NCBI RefSeq assembly: GCF_018873765.1
Contig: NC_057923.1
Location: forward strand, 60,196,593 to 60,260,592
DNA: 64,000 nt
Origin: Telopea speciosissima
Lineage: Eukaryota > Streptophyta > Magnoliopsida > Proteales > Proteaceae
Reading direction: 5' to 3'
How positions within the stretch are numbered: the first letter of the stretch is position 1; each line of letters starts with the position of its first letter. The notes under the pieces are model-generated. The model made no database searches, had not been told where the DNA came from, and was given only the letters and a program-made list of their open reading frames with translations. The translations under genes were made by a program, and so were the position numbers. Positions 22,263 through 35,494 of this stretch are shown here, piece by piece.

Positions 22263-25200
22263 TCAGCAGTCATCATAACTGATGCGCAAATGTGGTGTCC
22301 TTGGAGGATCACAAGATATCCTATTTACCCACAAGTTTGCTAGGATGAGAAAGTAGTGTTCTCCATCCCAGACAACGACCTTCATATCTGGTTATGTTGA
22401 AGAATACACGACGTAAGGAGAAAGGTCATCAATATTTTGGAAGGAATTATGAGAAGAAAAATTATATTATAATCCACAGGATGGGTTACATCCTCCAGTC
22501 TATGAAATGATGAAGTATATTTTAGAAACTAAGTAACTCTTTTAAACAGTTAAGCCAAAATAAAGTTTGGATCGAAGGTTCACTTTCTGGCGAGGCACAA
22601 AGATGAAAATTTTCACCCTCCCTCAGATCATCCTGCACAGTGATAATTAAACCACCATAGAGGATACCGTCGCTTAATTTTAGTGCACAAGTGATACATG
22701 GGGACAAGGCAAGATTGTTGTTTTGGGCAATCCCATTGAGGAATTACAAAATCCAAAGTTTCCCATAATGATGAACTTGAGAATTCAATCTATTATTTTT
22801 TTCATTCTTTCACACACACAACAGCTATAAACGTTTAAGGGAGGGGCAAATGGTGAAGAAATTGTAGGTCAAGGAGATCTTCTATGTGAAGGACCCAGCA
22901 AATGGTAGATCTGTATCTCCTTCAAACATGCAATGCACAGAGAGAGAATGGGAAGAAGGATTCTTCCCATCCTCAATTCTGATTTCTCCAAACAAGACTT
23001 CAAGATCTACATACCTGGCACCACTGCACAAGATAATCCTGATAGTTGACAAATTGATTCTTTCTGGGAGAAAACTCTGTTTTGAAGAGCCAGCACATCC
23101 AGATCATGGATAGACTTTATAGAATCCAACAATGCCATGACAGTCCCATCATAACCAATGCTAACTGGATCAGGGATACTCCGGACAGCTTCTTCCAATC
23201 CTGACTCTGACCATACAGTCTTGCATTCCTCCAAAAGAGCAAAGATAATTGAAGGATCTTCAAGGTTCGATAATATCCAAGGTTTGTAAAGTGTTGCTGA
23301 GGCTCTTAGAATTTCCACTACTCTATATATTTCAGCAAGGGCAAGAAAATATCGCTGGCCTGTATCACTTGCAGATTTGTAACGAATTATAAATAAATAA
23401 ACAATATATAAATATAAAAGTGTAAAACTGAATTTATCAAATACCTTGGAGTTGAGACAACATTTTCTTGTGGATAGTCTGTAGTAATGACTGCTTCCAA
23501 ATCAAGGCACCATGTTTCAACTCTTGAGCACAGGCTGATATAATTTTAGACCAATTGGTAATATACTTGGATTGCTCTTCAACAGATCCCAATGAGAGGA
23601 TCTTTAGAATTAGAATTGCATGCTTAAAAAGCTCAATCGCTGAATTCAAATCATTTTCTGCCTAATCATGACGGCACACTACTTAATTAGAATGGCAACT
23701 CCTATCTCAGCTGACAAGATAAATGGTGTAATAGCCAATTTGAATATCTACACAATAACAAAGATTAAAGTTCTAATTTAAACAAATTCCTGCATGAGGT
23801 ACAGAGATTCATCACACACACACACACCGCCGAGGGGGGGGGGTGGAGGGGTACAATGAAAACAGAGTCACTTATATTCTGGAGTTTAACAATGGCAATC
23901 CCATCAGAGATACTCTCAAAACTGGACTCTTATCTTACATACAATGTCCCTTGAGCGAGAAAGATATATAGTAAGGAGTTCAGTTCTCAATTTCCAAGGA
24001 CAACTCCAGGTGAGTTTTTAAAAGTGGCTTAGCATCTCAGCCTTGGGAACCTCGACAACAACCAGGGCATTTTTACTCCTTCAATCTACTGACCTATACC
24101 TACGGCCAATACCTGAAACAAATCCTTAGGTTCCTCCTTGAGAAGAGCTTACTTAGGAATCGCTTAGTATGGTGAGAAAGAAAGGGGACAACAGATCCCT
24201 TTGCTCAAACCTTTTCTTACAAGATCCATTGATGATAACTAAGGAATGTAGTAGTGTACTAAAAAAATGCAATTCCGAATACACTTTCTCAACATAGGTT
24301 GAAAGCCCACTGCTCTCGGACAAAAGACAAAGTCCTCCATTCGACCCTATCATATGCCTTAAGCCCTTAACAAGGTCCACCTTGCATACTACTATCATGA
24401 ATTCTTTTAAGCAATCTCAAACATTCTTTAGTGATGCGGATTTAACCTTGACAAAGGCTCCTTGGATCAGAAAAATGGTTCACTCCCGTACCTCCTTAAG
24501 CCACCTAAAAATAACCTTGGATGATATCTTTTGCATACTGCTTACAAGGCCATGAGCCTAAGTCCTTGGGCTTACAATCCCATTTTTTCGGGGATGATAG
24601 CCATGAATATTGAATGCATCTTTTCATGATGACCCCTGAGATATGTTAGCCCTCGAATTGTAGTTCAAGGGAGGACACTTGGTATATTAGCATATTATTT
24701 GGCAGACAGGCAAAATCAACTTTCTATATATGAAAAGTAAATTGGAGGGAGTTTTGACTTGTACTTAAGAGTATGACTCTTAATTTATCCGCTATTTTAT
24801 TTGCTCAATTAAAAATAAAAAATCCTTTGTTTGTAAGCTTATAATGTTTCTGCTGTGTAAACACAATATCATACGCAATAAAGTTTATTAAAGTGAAAGC
24901 AACACTCCATTCACAGTCTCAAGGAAATACTAGTCACTAGCAGTAGGTTGATATACCAGCATAGTTCTTCGAATAGAAAAAAATTATGTCTTAATGTTGT
25001 TTCTCATCTTTTCTGCATCTTCCTGTTTCTTATATCTACAAGTATCATATCCAATTCACTCATCAGCTCAGCCAATTTCTGGCAGGGGGGAAGGAAAACA
25101 TCCCGATTCCATCTTATTCTCCTTAAGATGAGTTTGTTTGTCAGCACTGTTAGAGTGCTGGTATCTCAGTTGGAGGTCCATGGACCTCTATACTGTGCGA

Positions 25201-28200
25201 TTAGTTTAGCTTAGTTTCTTGTTATTTCTTATTTCTATTGTAACTAGCTCTTAGTTTCCTACTTTGTTTAGGTCTTAGGTCAGCAAGGTAAGACTTACTT
25301 AGACTTACTTTCCTATTGTAATTCTGTTTAGATTTATATATAAAGATTATGGGGCTGGTACAATAGAACTCTCTCAGGTGCTGAAACTGTCACAAGCATT
25401 CAGAGGGGGGGGGTGATGCATAAGTAAATGGATTTGGGTGAAACTTAACAAATAGTTTTACAAATTTATAGAATTCAAGATACTCTATCAGGGTTGACGG
25501 ATAAAGGAACTTACTAATGATATTCTTTTTGACAAGTCATATTCTGACTCAACCACTTGGAACGTCGGATCATTCATAAATTCATTCACACAAATTTTTC
25601 TTGTTGAAAGCTCCTTTGAATAAGCTTCTTCAGAGATCATATCCTCTTTGTGAAGTTTCTTATAAGCTGCCTGAAAACAGGACAAAAGAATAATTATAGA
25701 ATTCGATGTTGCAAGTGTGTTTTCCCAACATACATTACCAAAGAAGAAGCAAAACCTATCCCACATATTTTTCTACGTGTTGCTGTAATTAAAAGAATAT
25801 ATGAATGAGACTTAACAGATGTCGTACAAGAAGATGTACAATCTCTTACCCTCCCCCCTTCCAAAACTCCCCCTGACAAATAAGGTCATATACTTCATAG
25901 AGAGGAAAATGTAAGCATTGGAAACCTTTTCAATTTTCTTTTTCTTTGATAATTTTAATGGGCAATTTCTCATTGGAACCCTTCTCCAATTTTATTTTTC
26001 TTTCATAATTTTTATGGGTAATTTCTCCCTACCACTTATATCTGGTATCCGAATATCCTATCACTACAGAGAGATGTAAGTCTCCAAACCCTTCAAAATC
26101 AAGTAAGCAATAAACAACTATTTATGAAGATCAATTTGTACCTAACAACTAATCCATATAAGGTCATTTCATAAAATATTATATGTTGCAACTGAAGATT
26201 AAAGCACTAGAAAGTGATTTGTTGCTCAGAAAAGGCAAGCAACAAGCGAACTTAATTTGGTCCGAAGTCCAGAACCGAGGATACACTTTCTACTCAGTCC
26301 TATTCAACTATTCTAGATGCCATTTAATAAATCAAATGTAGTTTTCTTAATTATTATCATCCATATTGATTATGCTTTCTCTTTTCAATATTTATATTGA
26401 ATCAGCATTTTCAATAAAGATCAAGTATGCCTAGCAGTTGGATAGAATACAAATGTCAATGTTCAGAAAAATGGACTAGCACAGTAACTTTTTCCCCTCA
26501 TAAGGTGGAGAGACTAATAGAAATGCAAAGTTAGCTACGGACAGGATTAAAAATCCAAGGAATAAAATTTATCAAAAAAATTCCAAGAAAAGAACCTGGG
26601 GCTTATTCTACATATAAGTCTGGTTTCTATAAGAGTTCATCAGGGGGAATCCCTCAGAACTTTCTCTTTTGGATGATGGGTATACAATGGAGCTTGAGTA
26701 GTAAAGTCTTGTGCTATGAATGCATATGCAGGTAAAGAGTACGATTATTTTTCCAGATGAAATTGGATTACATATATGATGGTATTGATTGGATTTCCCT
26801 CAATTCCACAAGGAGCATTGAAAAGAATTTTCAATAGCTTGATAAACTTGATAATAAAACTCTAGTTTCTCTTTCACTTTTGTTATGGATAACATAAAGT
26901 TTCAATGAGAAAAGAGGAAAAGAAATGGAGGAACAAAGAGGAATTCAGTAGCCTTTTTTTGTTGCGGGTGTTGGAGGGGATAGGGTTAAGAAAAATAATT
27001 TTCCTACATAATTCATAATTCCCAGATATAGCAGCGCTCCTCGCTGGCCTTACGGTTTATGACAGAATTTTCCATCAAGACTAAAGCTGTATCCAACCAC
27101 TAACATAAGGGTGATTCAGTATTCACCACAATGGCTTACAAGCAATTTTTAAACCCAACTTGCTGAAGACTCCTCCAAATCAAAGTTCCATTCTTGCTTT
27201 GGAGTTTCAAATAGTTCATTAATCACATTAGCAGCGAAGACTTGGTATCTAAGTCCAGAAAGGAGATTTATTTTTAAGGTGTTTGGTTGTAATGGGCTTA
27301 CTCCAAAGGGGGATTAAGGTTTTTTTTTTTAAAAAAAAAACTTTAACTGGTGGGTCCAGATGATGGTGTAATTAAGTTTATTTGAGTCCCATGAATCAAA
27401 CTGGATCATGTCTGGAGTTATTTTGCTTCTTTTATTTGGTTTTCCAGAATCTGTTTAGGCAACTTAAACGAACATATCGTTAAGTGGGTAGGAACTCTAA
27501 AATAGTTTAGTACCTTTTACATAAAGAGCTGTGCACACAACCAATTTTTATTTCTTTTTTTTTTTGGGGGGGGGGGGTGTGGAATGAATTGAATTAAATG
27601 GTTGGTTTCTCTTTTGGAAGCCCCAGGGGTCACCAACCTCACTGAGTGTCATTGCTATTGCTTGGTAGTTTGGCTTTCTGCTTTCTTCTTCAATAACACT
27701 CTGCCCAAGTTCTTAATTCCCTGCAATCGCTTTCGGATCAGGTTCACCATTTTATATTCTGAGATCTATTTCTGCTATTTTCTAGAACCACTTTCAGAAT
27801 TATACAAAAGAATCCTGCCCAGTTTGGCCTTTAATTTCAATTTCAGTTCTGAAATTCAATTCTCTTAAAAATATAGTAGAGGGGCAGAGTGGGCTCAAGG
27901 AAATCAAATTCTTAGGGGTAGGGCTAAGGGGAAAGAACAACGACAAAAAGACAGGAAGAGGGTGGGGGGCTCAAAATTAGGTCAGATTAAATGATCAACC
28001 ATCATACATTATTGTGAGTTCTGTCAACCCAAACACATGGAGAAAACACCCCGGGGGGGTGTGGGTTCAGGTATTCATTGAAAATAATTTATAGTTATAT
28101 CATGTAAAAGTGTTTGAATTCTACTGTACTTTTTCCTTTTCTGTTCTACTGCTTCTAAGACAAATCTACAGATTTCCAATGGTAGCTCATCTCTTGGTTG

Positions 28201-31200
28201 ATAAGCTAGTATTTCTGATTTTATTAAAACCACGTCATAATTTTAACAGTCAAAAGGAAGGCTTATAAGTATGTACTCTCTTACACTACTTGAAATTCTA
28301 GCTTCAGTGTTTAGAAATGAAGCAGAAATCGTACAAATAACCTTGAAAGAAAAGCGAGAAGTACCATGTTCCAACTACAAACCTGGATTTCTTCATGGAA
28401 AGCCATTGCTTTGACATCATTGCCAGAAAGAACAGCAACCTTCTGGGCTTCCTGAAAGAAAAAAAAATGATATTTCACAACCTTACTACATCTAAATGTT
28501 ATATAGAGCTTTTAAGACTGACATGTACCAACCTTTAGGCAATCAAGATGGTGAAGAGCAACACTGCATGATTCCTCCTTCAATCTAGAGTAGAAATCCA
28601 CAAAATTCTTCAGCTTTGATTCACTCAGAAATCTTATATCTGTATTTGAAGGATTGAATACATAACTTCGACCTTCAGTTTTGGTTTCTGAGGAGGCATC
28701 CTTAAACTCCCAGGAACTTTCATCAAAATCATCTTCTCCATTCATCAAATCACAATTCAAACTGACTTGGGCTTCGGTTGGTTTAGAATTAGCAAACCTC
28801 ACACCCACTTGGATTAAATTAAATTCATCATCAGCTTTGGTTTCTGAGAAGGCATCTTTAAATTCCCAGGAATTGTCATCAAAATCATCCTCTCCATTCA
28901 TTAAATCAGAATTTACACCCACCTGGGCTGAACTCAATTCATCTCCAGTTGGTCCTTTTGTAGAATTAACAGCTGGGATCTCCCCAGCCTGACTGTATAA
29001 TGTGAATATGAAATCAGTAAGAGAGACATTTGGGCCAAAACTCTGACCATAGGTGCTGTTTCTCACATAGTTAGCTGGTTTATGAGAAGATACATCTTTG
29101 CCACACAAGGAATCATCGGCATCTAGTTTCCCATTGCTAAAAAACGGCAGGGATAATGATTCCTGATGATCCCCATGCCATTTTCCATTTCCCTGAAAGT
29201 TTACTTATTAGTCCAAAATCAGACCTACAAAGGCATGTCTAAGCTAAAACACTTCAAATAAAAAATCCAAATTCAAACAAAAAGCAGAAGCACAGTAGCA
29301 CACCACTTGAGAAAGATGATGAAGAAAGACCATATTAGTTAATTCCAACTATAATTCAGCCAGTCTCTGAAAGGATAAGATAGGATTTTATCTATCTGAG
29401 TAAGTAAAATAAATAAATAAAAGATAGGAAAGTGCTCATAAGCTCATTGTTCCACCACTGCAATGCCACAGATAAGAGAAAATGTGTGTTTGTGTGTTCT
29501 CACTGGTCCCACCATCATGACTCTTTATCATATTCATATATGGAGGCTGAACCTACAAGAACAGGAATTATTTGCCTCTACAGCCCCAATGATGGTCAAG
29601 ATAACAGGTCGTGTCTTGCATCCTTGATTGCAGTCTCTCGGTTAGCTTTTCCTAAACAAAATTTATGAGATATGAAACAAAGTCTTGGGGAACATTAGTT
29701 TTTCCACATGCTCAAATAAATTATATGTATATAATATAAAGAGAGCGTACCCAGTACACAAGGCTCCCGCCACTGCGGGATCTGGGGAGGTCATAAGGTA
29801 CGCAGCCTTACCCCACTTCAGACAGAGGCTGTTTCCTGACTCAAATCTGCAACCACTAGGTCGCAATGGAGCAACCTTACCGTTGAGCCGAGGTCTGCCC
29901 TCATATATATATAGGAAGAGGGATAGGCATACCGCTCGCATGCAGTAAGCTAGTGGGTGGGACCAATGGGGGCACGGGATGGGGCATCATACAGGAGGGG
30001 CATGGGGGTCATTTCAAAGGAGGGAAGAGAGAGACACACGCACACACACAAAACAGGCGCTAGCTTACAGTATGCGGACAATGTGCCCAGCCTTTTCCCA
30101 TATATATATGAAATGAAATTCCATGGATGGAATAGAGAGTGGGTTTGGAGCCTACAAGGGATCAGTATAGATTCTTAATATCTTTATAAATAAACTATAG
30201 ACAAGTTAGACAACATGCTTACTGTTTTTTTTTTTTTTTAAGGGGGGTGGGGGGTTGACAACATGCTTAATGCACCATTAAGAAGAGCTTCAATGCCCAA
30301 TAGATTTACTTTTCTAGATATCTTGAGTCATTCATATGAAGAAATTCAAAAAGACAAGATTAAAATACCACACCCCATGAAATTAAACAAATCAAATAAG
30401 TTAAATACCTGGACTTCGCCGTCAAATGCAAGCACTTTCATGTCAGCATCAGGAATATCAGCAACCATTTTCTCTTCCTATAAAACAAAAGCCTTTAAAG
30501 GCCATGATAATCCCAAATTTTGGTGGTCTTAACAGTAAAGGGGGAAAAAGTTCAAGAGATTCATCACCTTCTTCCCTGAAGAGAAATTTACATTTTCAGA
30601 TTCTGAGACTGCATCCTTAAAATCCCAGAAATTATCATCAGCATTTATCTTTCCATCACCTGATTTAGAATTCAATTCATTTCCATTCACATTCTGGTTG
30701 GCTTGAGTGAGCGATACTGAGATAGAACCATTTTGAGTAGCCATACTAGTGCTAAGACCAAAACCGTTGTAAAGTCCAGCAGATTTATGAGAAAACCAAT
30801 CTGAATTGGCAAAAATATCTCCAGAATCTAAGCCAACATTGCTAAGGCCTGACTTATGTAAAGTTCCTTCAGAGTTTTCGGACTGTCTATCACTGACCTT
30901 CAAATTACAACACGAACAGACTTAATATACCAAAATAAGCCGGATAAATTAGAGTGTAAAACACTGCAAAAGCAAGAAACAGATTGAATATAGGTCTTCA
31001 TCTGTGAAGTGTGAATTACTGACTATAACTCTAAATCAAAATGCAACATAAGTCACATTGAAATGGTAAACTGCTCACCTGCTTTTTTTGGTCAATTGTT
31101 GTTCCTCCTGTTGTTCCCACTCGAACTCCTGATAAATCAGATGTCAGCTCCACCTAGAACGACAGCCCAAAATAAGAAAATAAAAACAAAAACAAAATCT

Positions 31201-31939
31201 ACTAATTCTGATCGACAATCACACTGGAGACATGGGAAGGAAGTAGCATAAGAGATGAACAGACCTTCACCTTGACAGCTGATTCTCTATCTCCGACTTT
31301 GTTTTGAGAGAATGCGTCGTTAAATTTCCAACCATTATCATCTCCGTCAACCAAATTCCAATTCGACCCATTTTCAATCTTGATCTGATCTGCCTGGCTG
31401 TACAAATTCACGATAATATCATTAAGACGGAGGCCTGGCCCAAATTTTACTTCATTTTTCACGGGGGACGGCGATTTTTTAACGGGAAAAGGATCTGGAG
31501 TATCATTGAAAGATGGGTTGTTCGAATCAGATTCTACCTCTTCCTCACCAAAAATGGAAAGAGGCAAAGCACCTTGAGGCTTCTCCCACCGTTTCTCAGC
31601 AACCGGAGAGGCAGAATTATTTTCAGTTTCGACGTGATTCAGCTTTAAAACGGTGGCTTTTGGCGAATGATCCGAGAAATCACCAAAAAGATCAAAACTT
31701 TGCTGTGATTGAGGTGGATTAGTATGATTTACAGTTTGGGTGTAGCCATTAAATGGCTGAAATATGAGTTGGTTTCCAAAAAAATCTTGCTTCTGAGAGA
31801 AATTGTCCATGAAATCTCCCCATTCGTCTTCCACTCCATTGTCCTGACTGACATACAACGGTTCATTAGAAGATGGTGAAACGAACTTGAAGTCTCCGAA
31901 CTCCTCATCGTCATCGTCATCTGCTTGTTTTTCCGCCAT
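22263..31939 (-). CDS. Synergin gamma-like (aftiphilin/synergin type) clathrin-adaptor accessory protein, 904 aa
   Basis: Ten minus-strand exons in one frame: 31939-31271, 31153-31079, 30897-30568, 30477-30409, 29192-28533, 28451-28383, 25670-25515, 23661-23445, 23359-23015 and 22387-22263 (stop), 2715 nt. The start ATG at 31937-31939 is followed by an acidic run, then adaptor-type motifs EEFGDF (12-17), DEWGDF (38-43) and LFGDFSD (84-90). Such D-F-G-D-F/W motifs in animal synergin and aftiphilin bind AP-1/GGA ear domains. FGPxxxLxDxIxxLYSQA occurs twice (166-183 and 433-450), and W-x-F-x-D-A-x-S four times (about 204, 339, 490, 542). The C-terminal exons form the conserved plant synergin C-terminal region, ending with [19 protein letters not shown] and [14 protein letters not shown]. 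It probably acts on the trans-Golgi/early endosome clathrin route; this is inferred from the motifs. The exon 1 donor could be 6 nt further on without a frame change. Intron 6 (2.7 kb) and intron 7 (1.8 kb) are the largest; intron 7 holds a solo LTR and intron 4 an Au SINE. Confidence 0.85.
25148..25394. mobile_element. Probable solo LTR (Copia-like) in intron 7 of the synergin-like gene
   Basis: Begins TGTTAGAGTGCTGG and ends in CACA. Flanked by AGCAC (25143-25147) and AGCAT (25395-25399), a likely 5-bp duplication with one change. Contains a TATA-like TATATATAAAGA near 25338. No internal region adjoins it. Fossil. Confidence 0.5.
28705..28930 (-). repeat. In-frame tandem duplication inside exon 5 of the synergin-like gene
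   Basis: Two copies about 156 nt apart encode [10 protein letters not shown] followed by (D/E)(N/S)SWEFKDA and SETK (residues about 477-502 and 529-554). The two DNA copies are very similar by eye, especially over TCATCAAAATCATC and CTCCATTCAT. A 52-residue unit was duplicated in frame. Confidence 0.85.
29741..29902 (-). mobile_element. Au SINE, near full length, minus strand
   Basis: The minus strand reads GAGGGCAGACCTCGGCTCAA (start), ACGGTAAGGTTGCTCC (box A side), a box B-like segment, then CAGCCTCTGTCTG, GTAAGGCTGCGTACC, CCAGATCCCGCAGTGGCGGG and GTGTACTGGGTACGC. It sits in intron 4 of the synergin-like gene in the sense direction. Confidence 0.9.
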
Positions 31940-32384
31940 TTTTGCCAGCTCGGTATGTTTCTCCCCGTCCTGCTGTTGAACGATGAACGTAACAGGGCAA
32001 GCGACTTTGCAGTGGCCTTTGCTTTTATACGTGGGGAATCGGTGCGCACGTTATTGTCCGTGCGCATAGTGTGGCCATTAGTTGGTGGGTGTGGGTCGTC
32101 CTTCAGAATCTAGACGTATGAGGACTTCAAAACTTTTCCGTTTATTTGCTGAAAGGCTTCATACCTTTTTCCCAGTTAAATAAGAATTTCAGGGTCTTAT
32201 TGGTGATGATGCCAGTTGGATTCACCTGTCCACGTTCTTCTTACATCTCATTCTCGGTCACCTATACGGAAAAAAGCATCCGATTCCTTCAACAATACAA
32301 GCTTGAAGGAATCGTTCTGAAATCGGACGAATAACAGACGATCTATCCGATCCAACTCAATTCACCCTCTGCTCTAACTCATAT

Positions 32385-32645
32385 GGATTCCATATAGGCC
32401 TATAAATGGATAACTAAAAATCCGAATTCGATCCACATCCGTATCCATTTAGGGACATCCGTATTTATTTAGAGATATTGAAAAAAAATCTGAATACTCT
32501 GATAAAAATCCAAATATTAAATAATAAAAAATTAAATAAATAATGATCTTGAAGGTTTTTGAAGATTCAGTAGGTTATAAAATAAAAGAAAAAGAGAATC
32601 ATGATCTAAGATATGGATTGAGAGTGGATTGTATCCGCTAGGGGA
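32385..32645. repeat. Interspersed repeat, inverted partner of 39796-40174
   Basis: TAAATGGATAACTAAAAATCCGAATTCGATCC, AAAAAATCTGAATACTCTG, ATAATGATCTTGAAGG and AGAGAATCATGATCTAAGATA occur here in the opposite orientation and order to the element near 39.9 kb. Probably a truncated copy of that TIR element. Confidence 0.6.
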
Positions 32646-33364
32646 GGAAGGTCCAGGTGGCGATGGCAACAATGGTTGAGGAGGTGGAGTTGTAGGTGGG
32701 GTTGAGACTTGAGAGGGACAAATATGACAGTTTAGGGTATGACTAACTTAAAAGGCAACTTAAAGGTCAATTTTCAAAAATTGGACACCCGAAACAACCT
32801 TTTCATAAAAACTGGGCACCTGTGGTGTAATTTACCCATTTTAAATAGAATTTTGTACGGGAAAATGCTGTTCTCTTCTTTTCTTAAGGACATTCTTGGC
32901 AATTACATATAAAAAACCACTAAGAAATAATTTTATAAAAAAAGGTCCATAAACTTGGACTCCAAATCTCAATTTTATTCAACTAAAATTTCATTTTCCA
33001 AAATGCTGTTTAAACAGTGAGGAAATCCACATGCGAGAACACAAAACCCACACAGAAGCAGACAAAACTAAAGAACATCTTAGGCATCATTGCCTCTGCA
33101 ATCCAAGTCTATTTCATCAATGGTGATGTCTGTTGCTTCCTTTCCTCTGGTTTAAGAAATGGATCCTGCAATTTACAAGATAAACAGGAAATTAGCAAAA
33201 TACGATCACCATTGGAATTTCAAGAACACAAATCCAAAACTCAACCCCAAAAAATCTCTTGCTGTAGATAAACCATCATCTAGATATATAGCCAAACACC
33301 TGCATGCTTCACATGCTCAACAAAGAAAAATAATTGCTGGAAAAAAATTAAAAGCATATATACT

Positions 33365-33545
33365 GTAAAGATGCAGGATAGAAAATATTTCTAGCAGTAT
33401 ATATTCTATGTAATATTTTCTTTGCTTAGAAAGCTATTTCCATGTGTAGACCTACCATGTATAGGTCCATTCTTTTGTATATGTAATCCCTTCCACATGA
33501 TGAATAGACACAGAATTTTACGAGCCTTGACATGGTATCAGAGCT
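33365..33545 (+). mobile_element. Copia-type LTR fossil followed by a tRNA-Met primer-binding site
   Basis: A short AT-rich LTR-like segment (about TGTAAAGATG... to ...GCCTTGACA) is followed at 33532-33543 by TGGTATCAGAGC, the standard initiator-Met primer-binding motif. A short stretch of internal sequence follows, then it fades out. No second LTR was found. Fossil. Confidence 0.55.
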
Positions 33546-34013
33546 ATTGCTTTCTGTTTATCTCTGATCCTCTTCGGTGTTATATTTTTATGGACTGTCC
33601 AGTAGAGAGCTCTCCGTGCTGCGACCCCGCTCTCCTTGCTGTTATCCATCACTCTGCATCTTTATATATACCTCCACTAACTAGTCTATAAGACCAACCC
33701 ACCTTCCTAGTTTCCTGGGTAGACGTTGGCTGAAATCAGTTTTCTTTTCCCTTTAAAGCCTCAAACTTTCATAAATTTACCACAATAGGTCACTAAGTAG
33801 TTTTAAATCAAGCTCCTACTTACCAGTTGAAACTTGAGAAGATGAAATCCTTTTCTCTTTTTTAATGGATAAGACCAGTTTCCATATTTCAAGTAACTAT
33901 ACTTCCTACTACATGTATACCATACTTTGAACAAGCTCCTACTACTCTCTCTCTCTCATAACACAAGTTTAGAACAGTTTTGAGAGCAATGGGAAAGTGA
34001 TGTAAACTGGCTG

Positions 34014-34555
34014 TCTAAAACCAGCCACAGGTGTAGGGATTCTACACCAGCACAAGTAGCCATCGTGTAGGTGTAGGGGAATCCCTACACCAGCAGTACA
34101 AATCGTGGGCTGAGTTAGGATTTTAATTTAGTTATTTGTTAAGTCAACTTTTTATTTATTAAGTTTTTATTGAGTTGTAATTCTAATTAGGATTCCTAGT
34201 GCAAGTTTGAATCCTAGTTAGAAGTTCGAGTCAGTATTCTTATTTCAATTATGAGTCCTAGTTAAGTTGTTAGTCATAGTTAAGAGTTTGATTTCTGTCT
34301 AGCCATAAGGCTATATATTATAAGAGCTCTTGAGAGCTTCCCACGATTTAATGAATAAGAAAATTGCTTTGTTGCATTCCACTGTCCTGAGATAGGTTGT
34401 GAAGATGAGACTAAGATAGTCTTCACTAGTTCATTGTCTCTCTCCTTTGAGTGCATTCAAATCTGTTCAAGTCTGTCACTGCCGATTGTTTGAAGATTCA
34501 TAGCTCAGTTGTCCAGATCTGCTACCAGTTCAAGGATCCATCCAATAACAAGTAA
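34014..34555 (+). mobile_element. LTR-like fossil
   Basis: Begins about TGTAAACTGGCTG and contains two inverted/direct copies of GTGTAGGG-ATTC-TACACCAGC. It then has an AT-rich U3-like part, a TATA-like GGCTATATATTATAAGAG at about 34308, and an R-like CTTCCCACG...AATGAATAAG region. No coding region adjoins. The boundaries are approximate and the family is unassigned. Confidence 0.4.
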
Positions 34556-35293
34556 GTAAGTAATCCCCATCCCCAAACCCTTCTGATCCTAATCCTCTAA
34601 ACCAAATCCTAACATCCCTCCATCTCCAAACATCACTTCCATAACCTAAAGTCTGCCCAGCCTGAATCCACCATCAGAAACAGCCCAAACTTGGACAGAA
34701 GCTCCCTCTCATTGTTAAGGAAACTCGATCCAAGTCCCTGTCCATAATTCCCATTAAAAACCCCAGATTCCTACATTATTCTCCTTTTCAAAAACCTGAA
34801 ACCCTACACCTAACTTACCATCTACTCAAGTTTACACATCTAAACCATCTACTCGAGTTTACACATCTAACTACATTAGAACAACTCGGGACCTTCACTG
34901 GAAGGTTTCCTTATATCATCTTAACATAACCCCTCCATCAAACCCTAGACCTCCTTAAACCTTAACCCTAATTTCACTATTTACCTAATTCTACCCTAGC
35001 CGATCCCATTAAACCCTAGCAGGTCCTGGTTCTGGTTCTAATTGGCTTTATCCCCATCTAGGATCACATTAGAAAGGGATTAGATTGAGTTATACATAGT
35101 CGACTAAGGCAAGGGAGTGGTATGTCAACAGCTTCAGGTTTATCTATTAACTCAAGTTTTGCAAGGTTTATACATACACTAGATGAGGCGAAACCAAGTA
35201 CCCAACCCAACAGATATCTAAAAGAGGCTTGACCGGATAGATTTTCTGTTGTTCAATATGGATTCAAAGAGGTGGTGGTTTGTAGAGGCCTTA

Positions 35294-35494
35294 GTGTATG
35301 TTTGGGAAAACTTCTGGGCTCCAGCTTCCGAAGCCAGTCTTAGAAAGGCAAAAGGCGGGTCCAATGAGAAGCCTCGTGATGGAATCTTTACTGCCTACTG
35401 CACAATAAGCCCATTAGTCTGCCTTTTGCCTCCCCAAAAGCTGGCTTCTGGATGTTCCAAAAGATTAATCCCAGAAGCTGTCCCAAACATGCAC
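35294..35494. mobile_element. MITE with TTA target duplication (PIF/Harbinger type)
   Basis: TTA at 35291-35293 and 35495-35497 flank inverted ends GTGTATGTTTGGGA and TCCCAAACATGCAC, with second inner pairs CTTCTGG/CCAGAAG and GGCTCCAGCTTCC-type words. 201 bp, non-coding. Confidence 0.65.

Noticed and set aside
22522-22990. Possible extra exons in the last intron of the synergin-like gene
   Set aside because: The exon at 23359-23015 joins directly and in frame to 22387-22263, giving the expected D-M-K-V-V-V-W block. The open stretches between do not continue the family pattern.
24153-24398. 81-codon minus-strand open stretch in intron 7 of the synergin-like gene
   Set aside because: No family resemblance and no splice sites that keep the frame; treated as intron.
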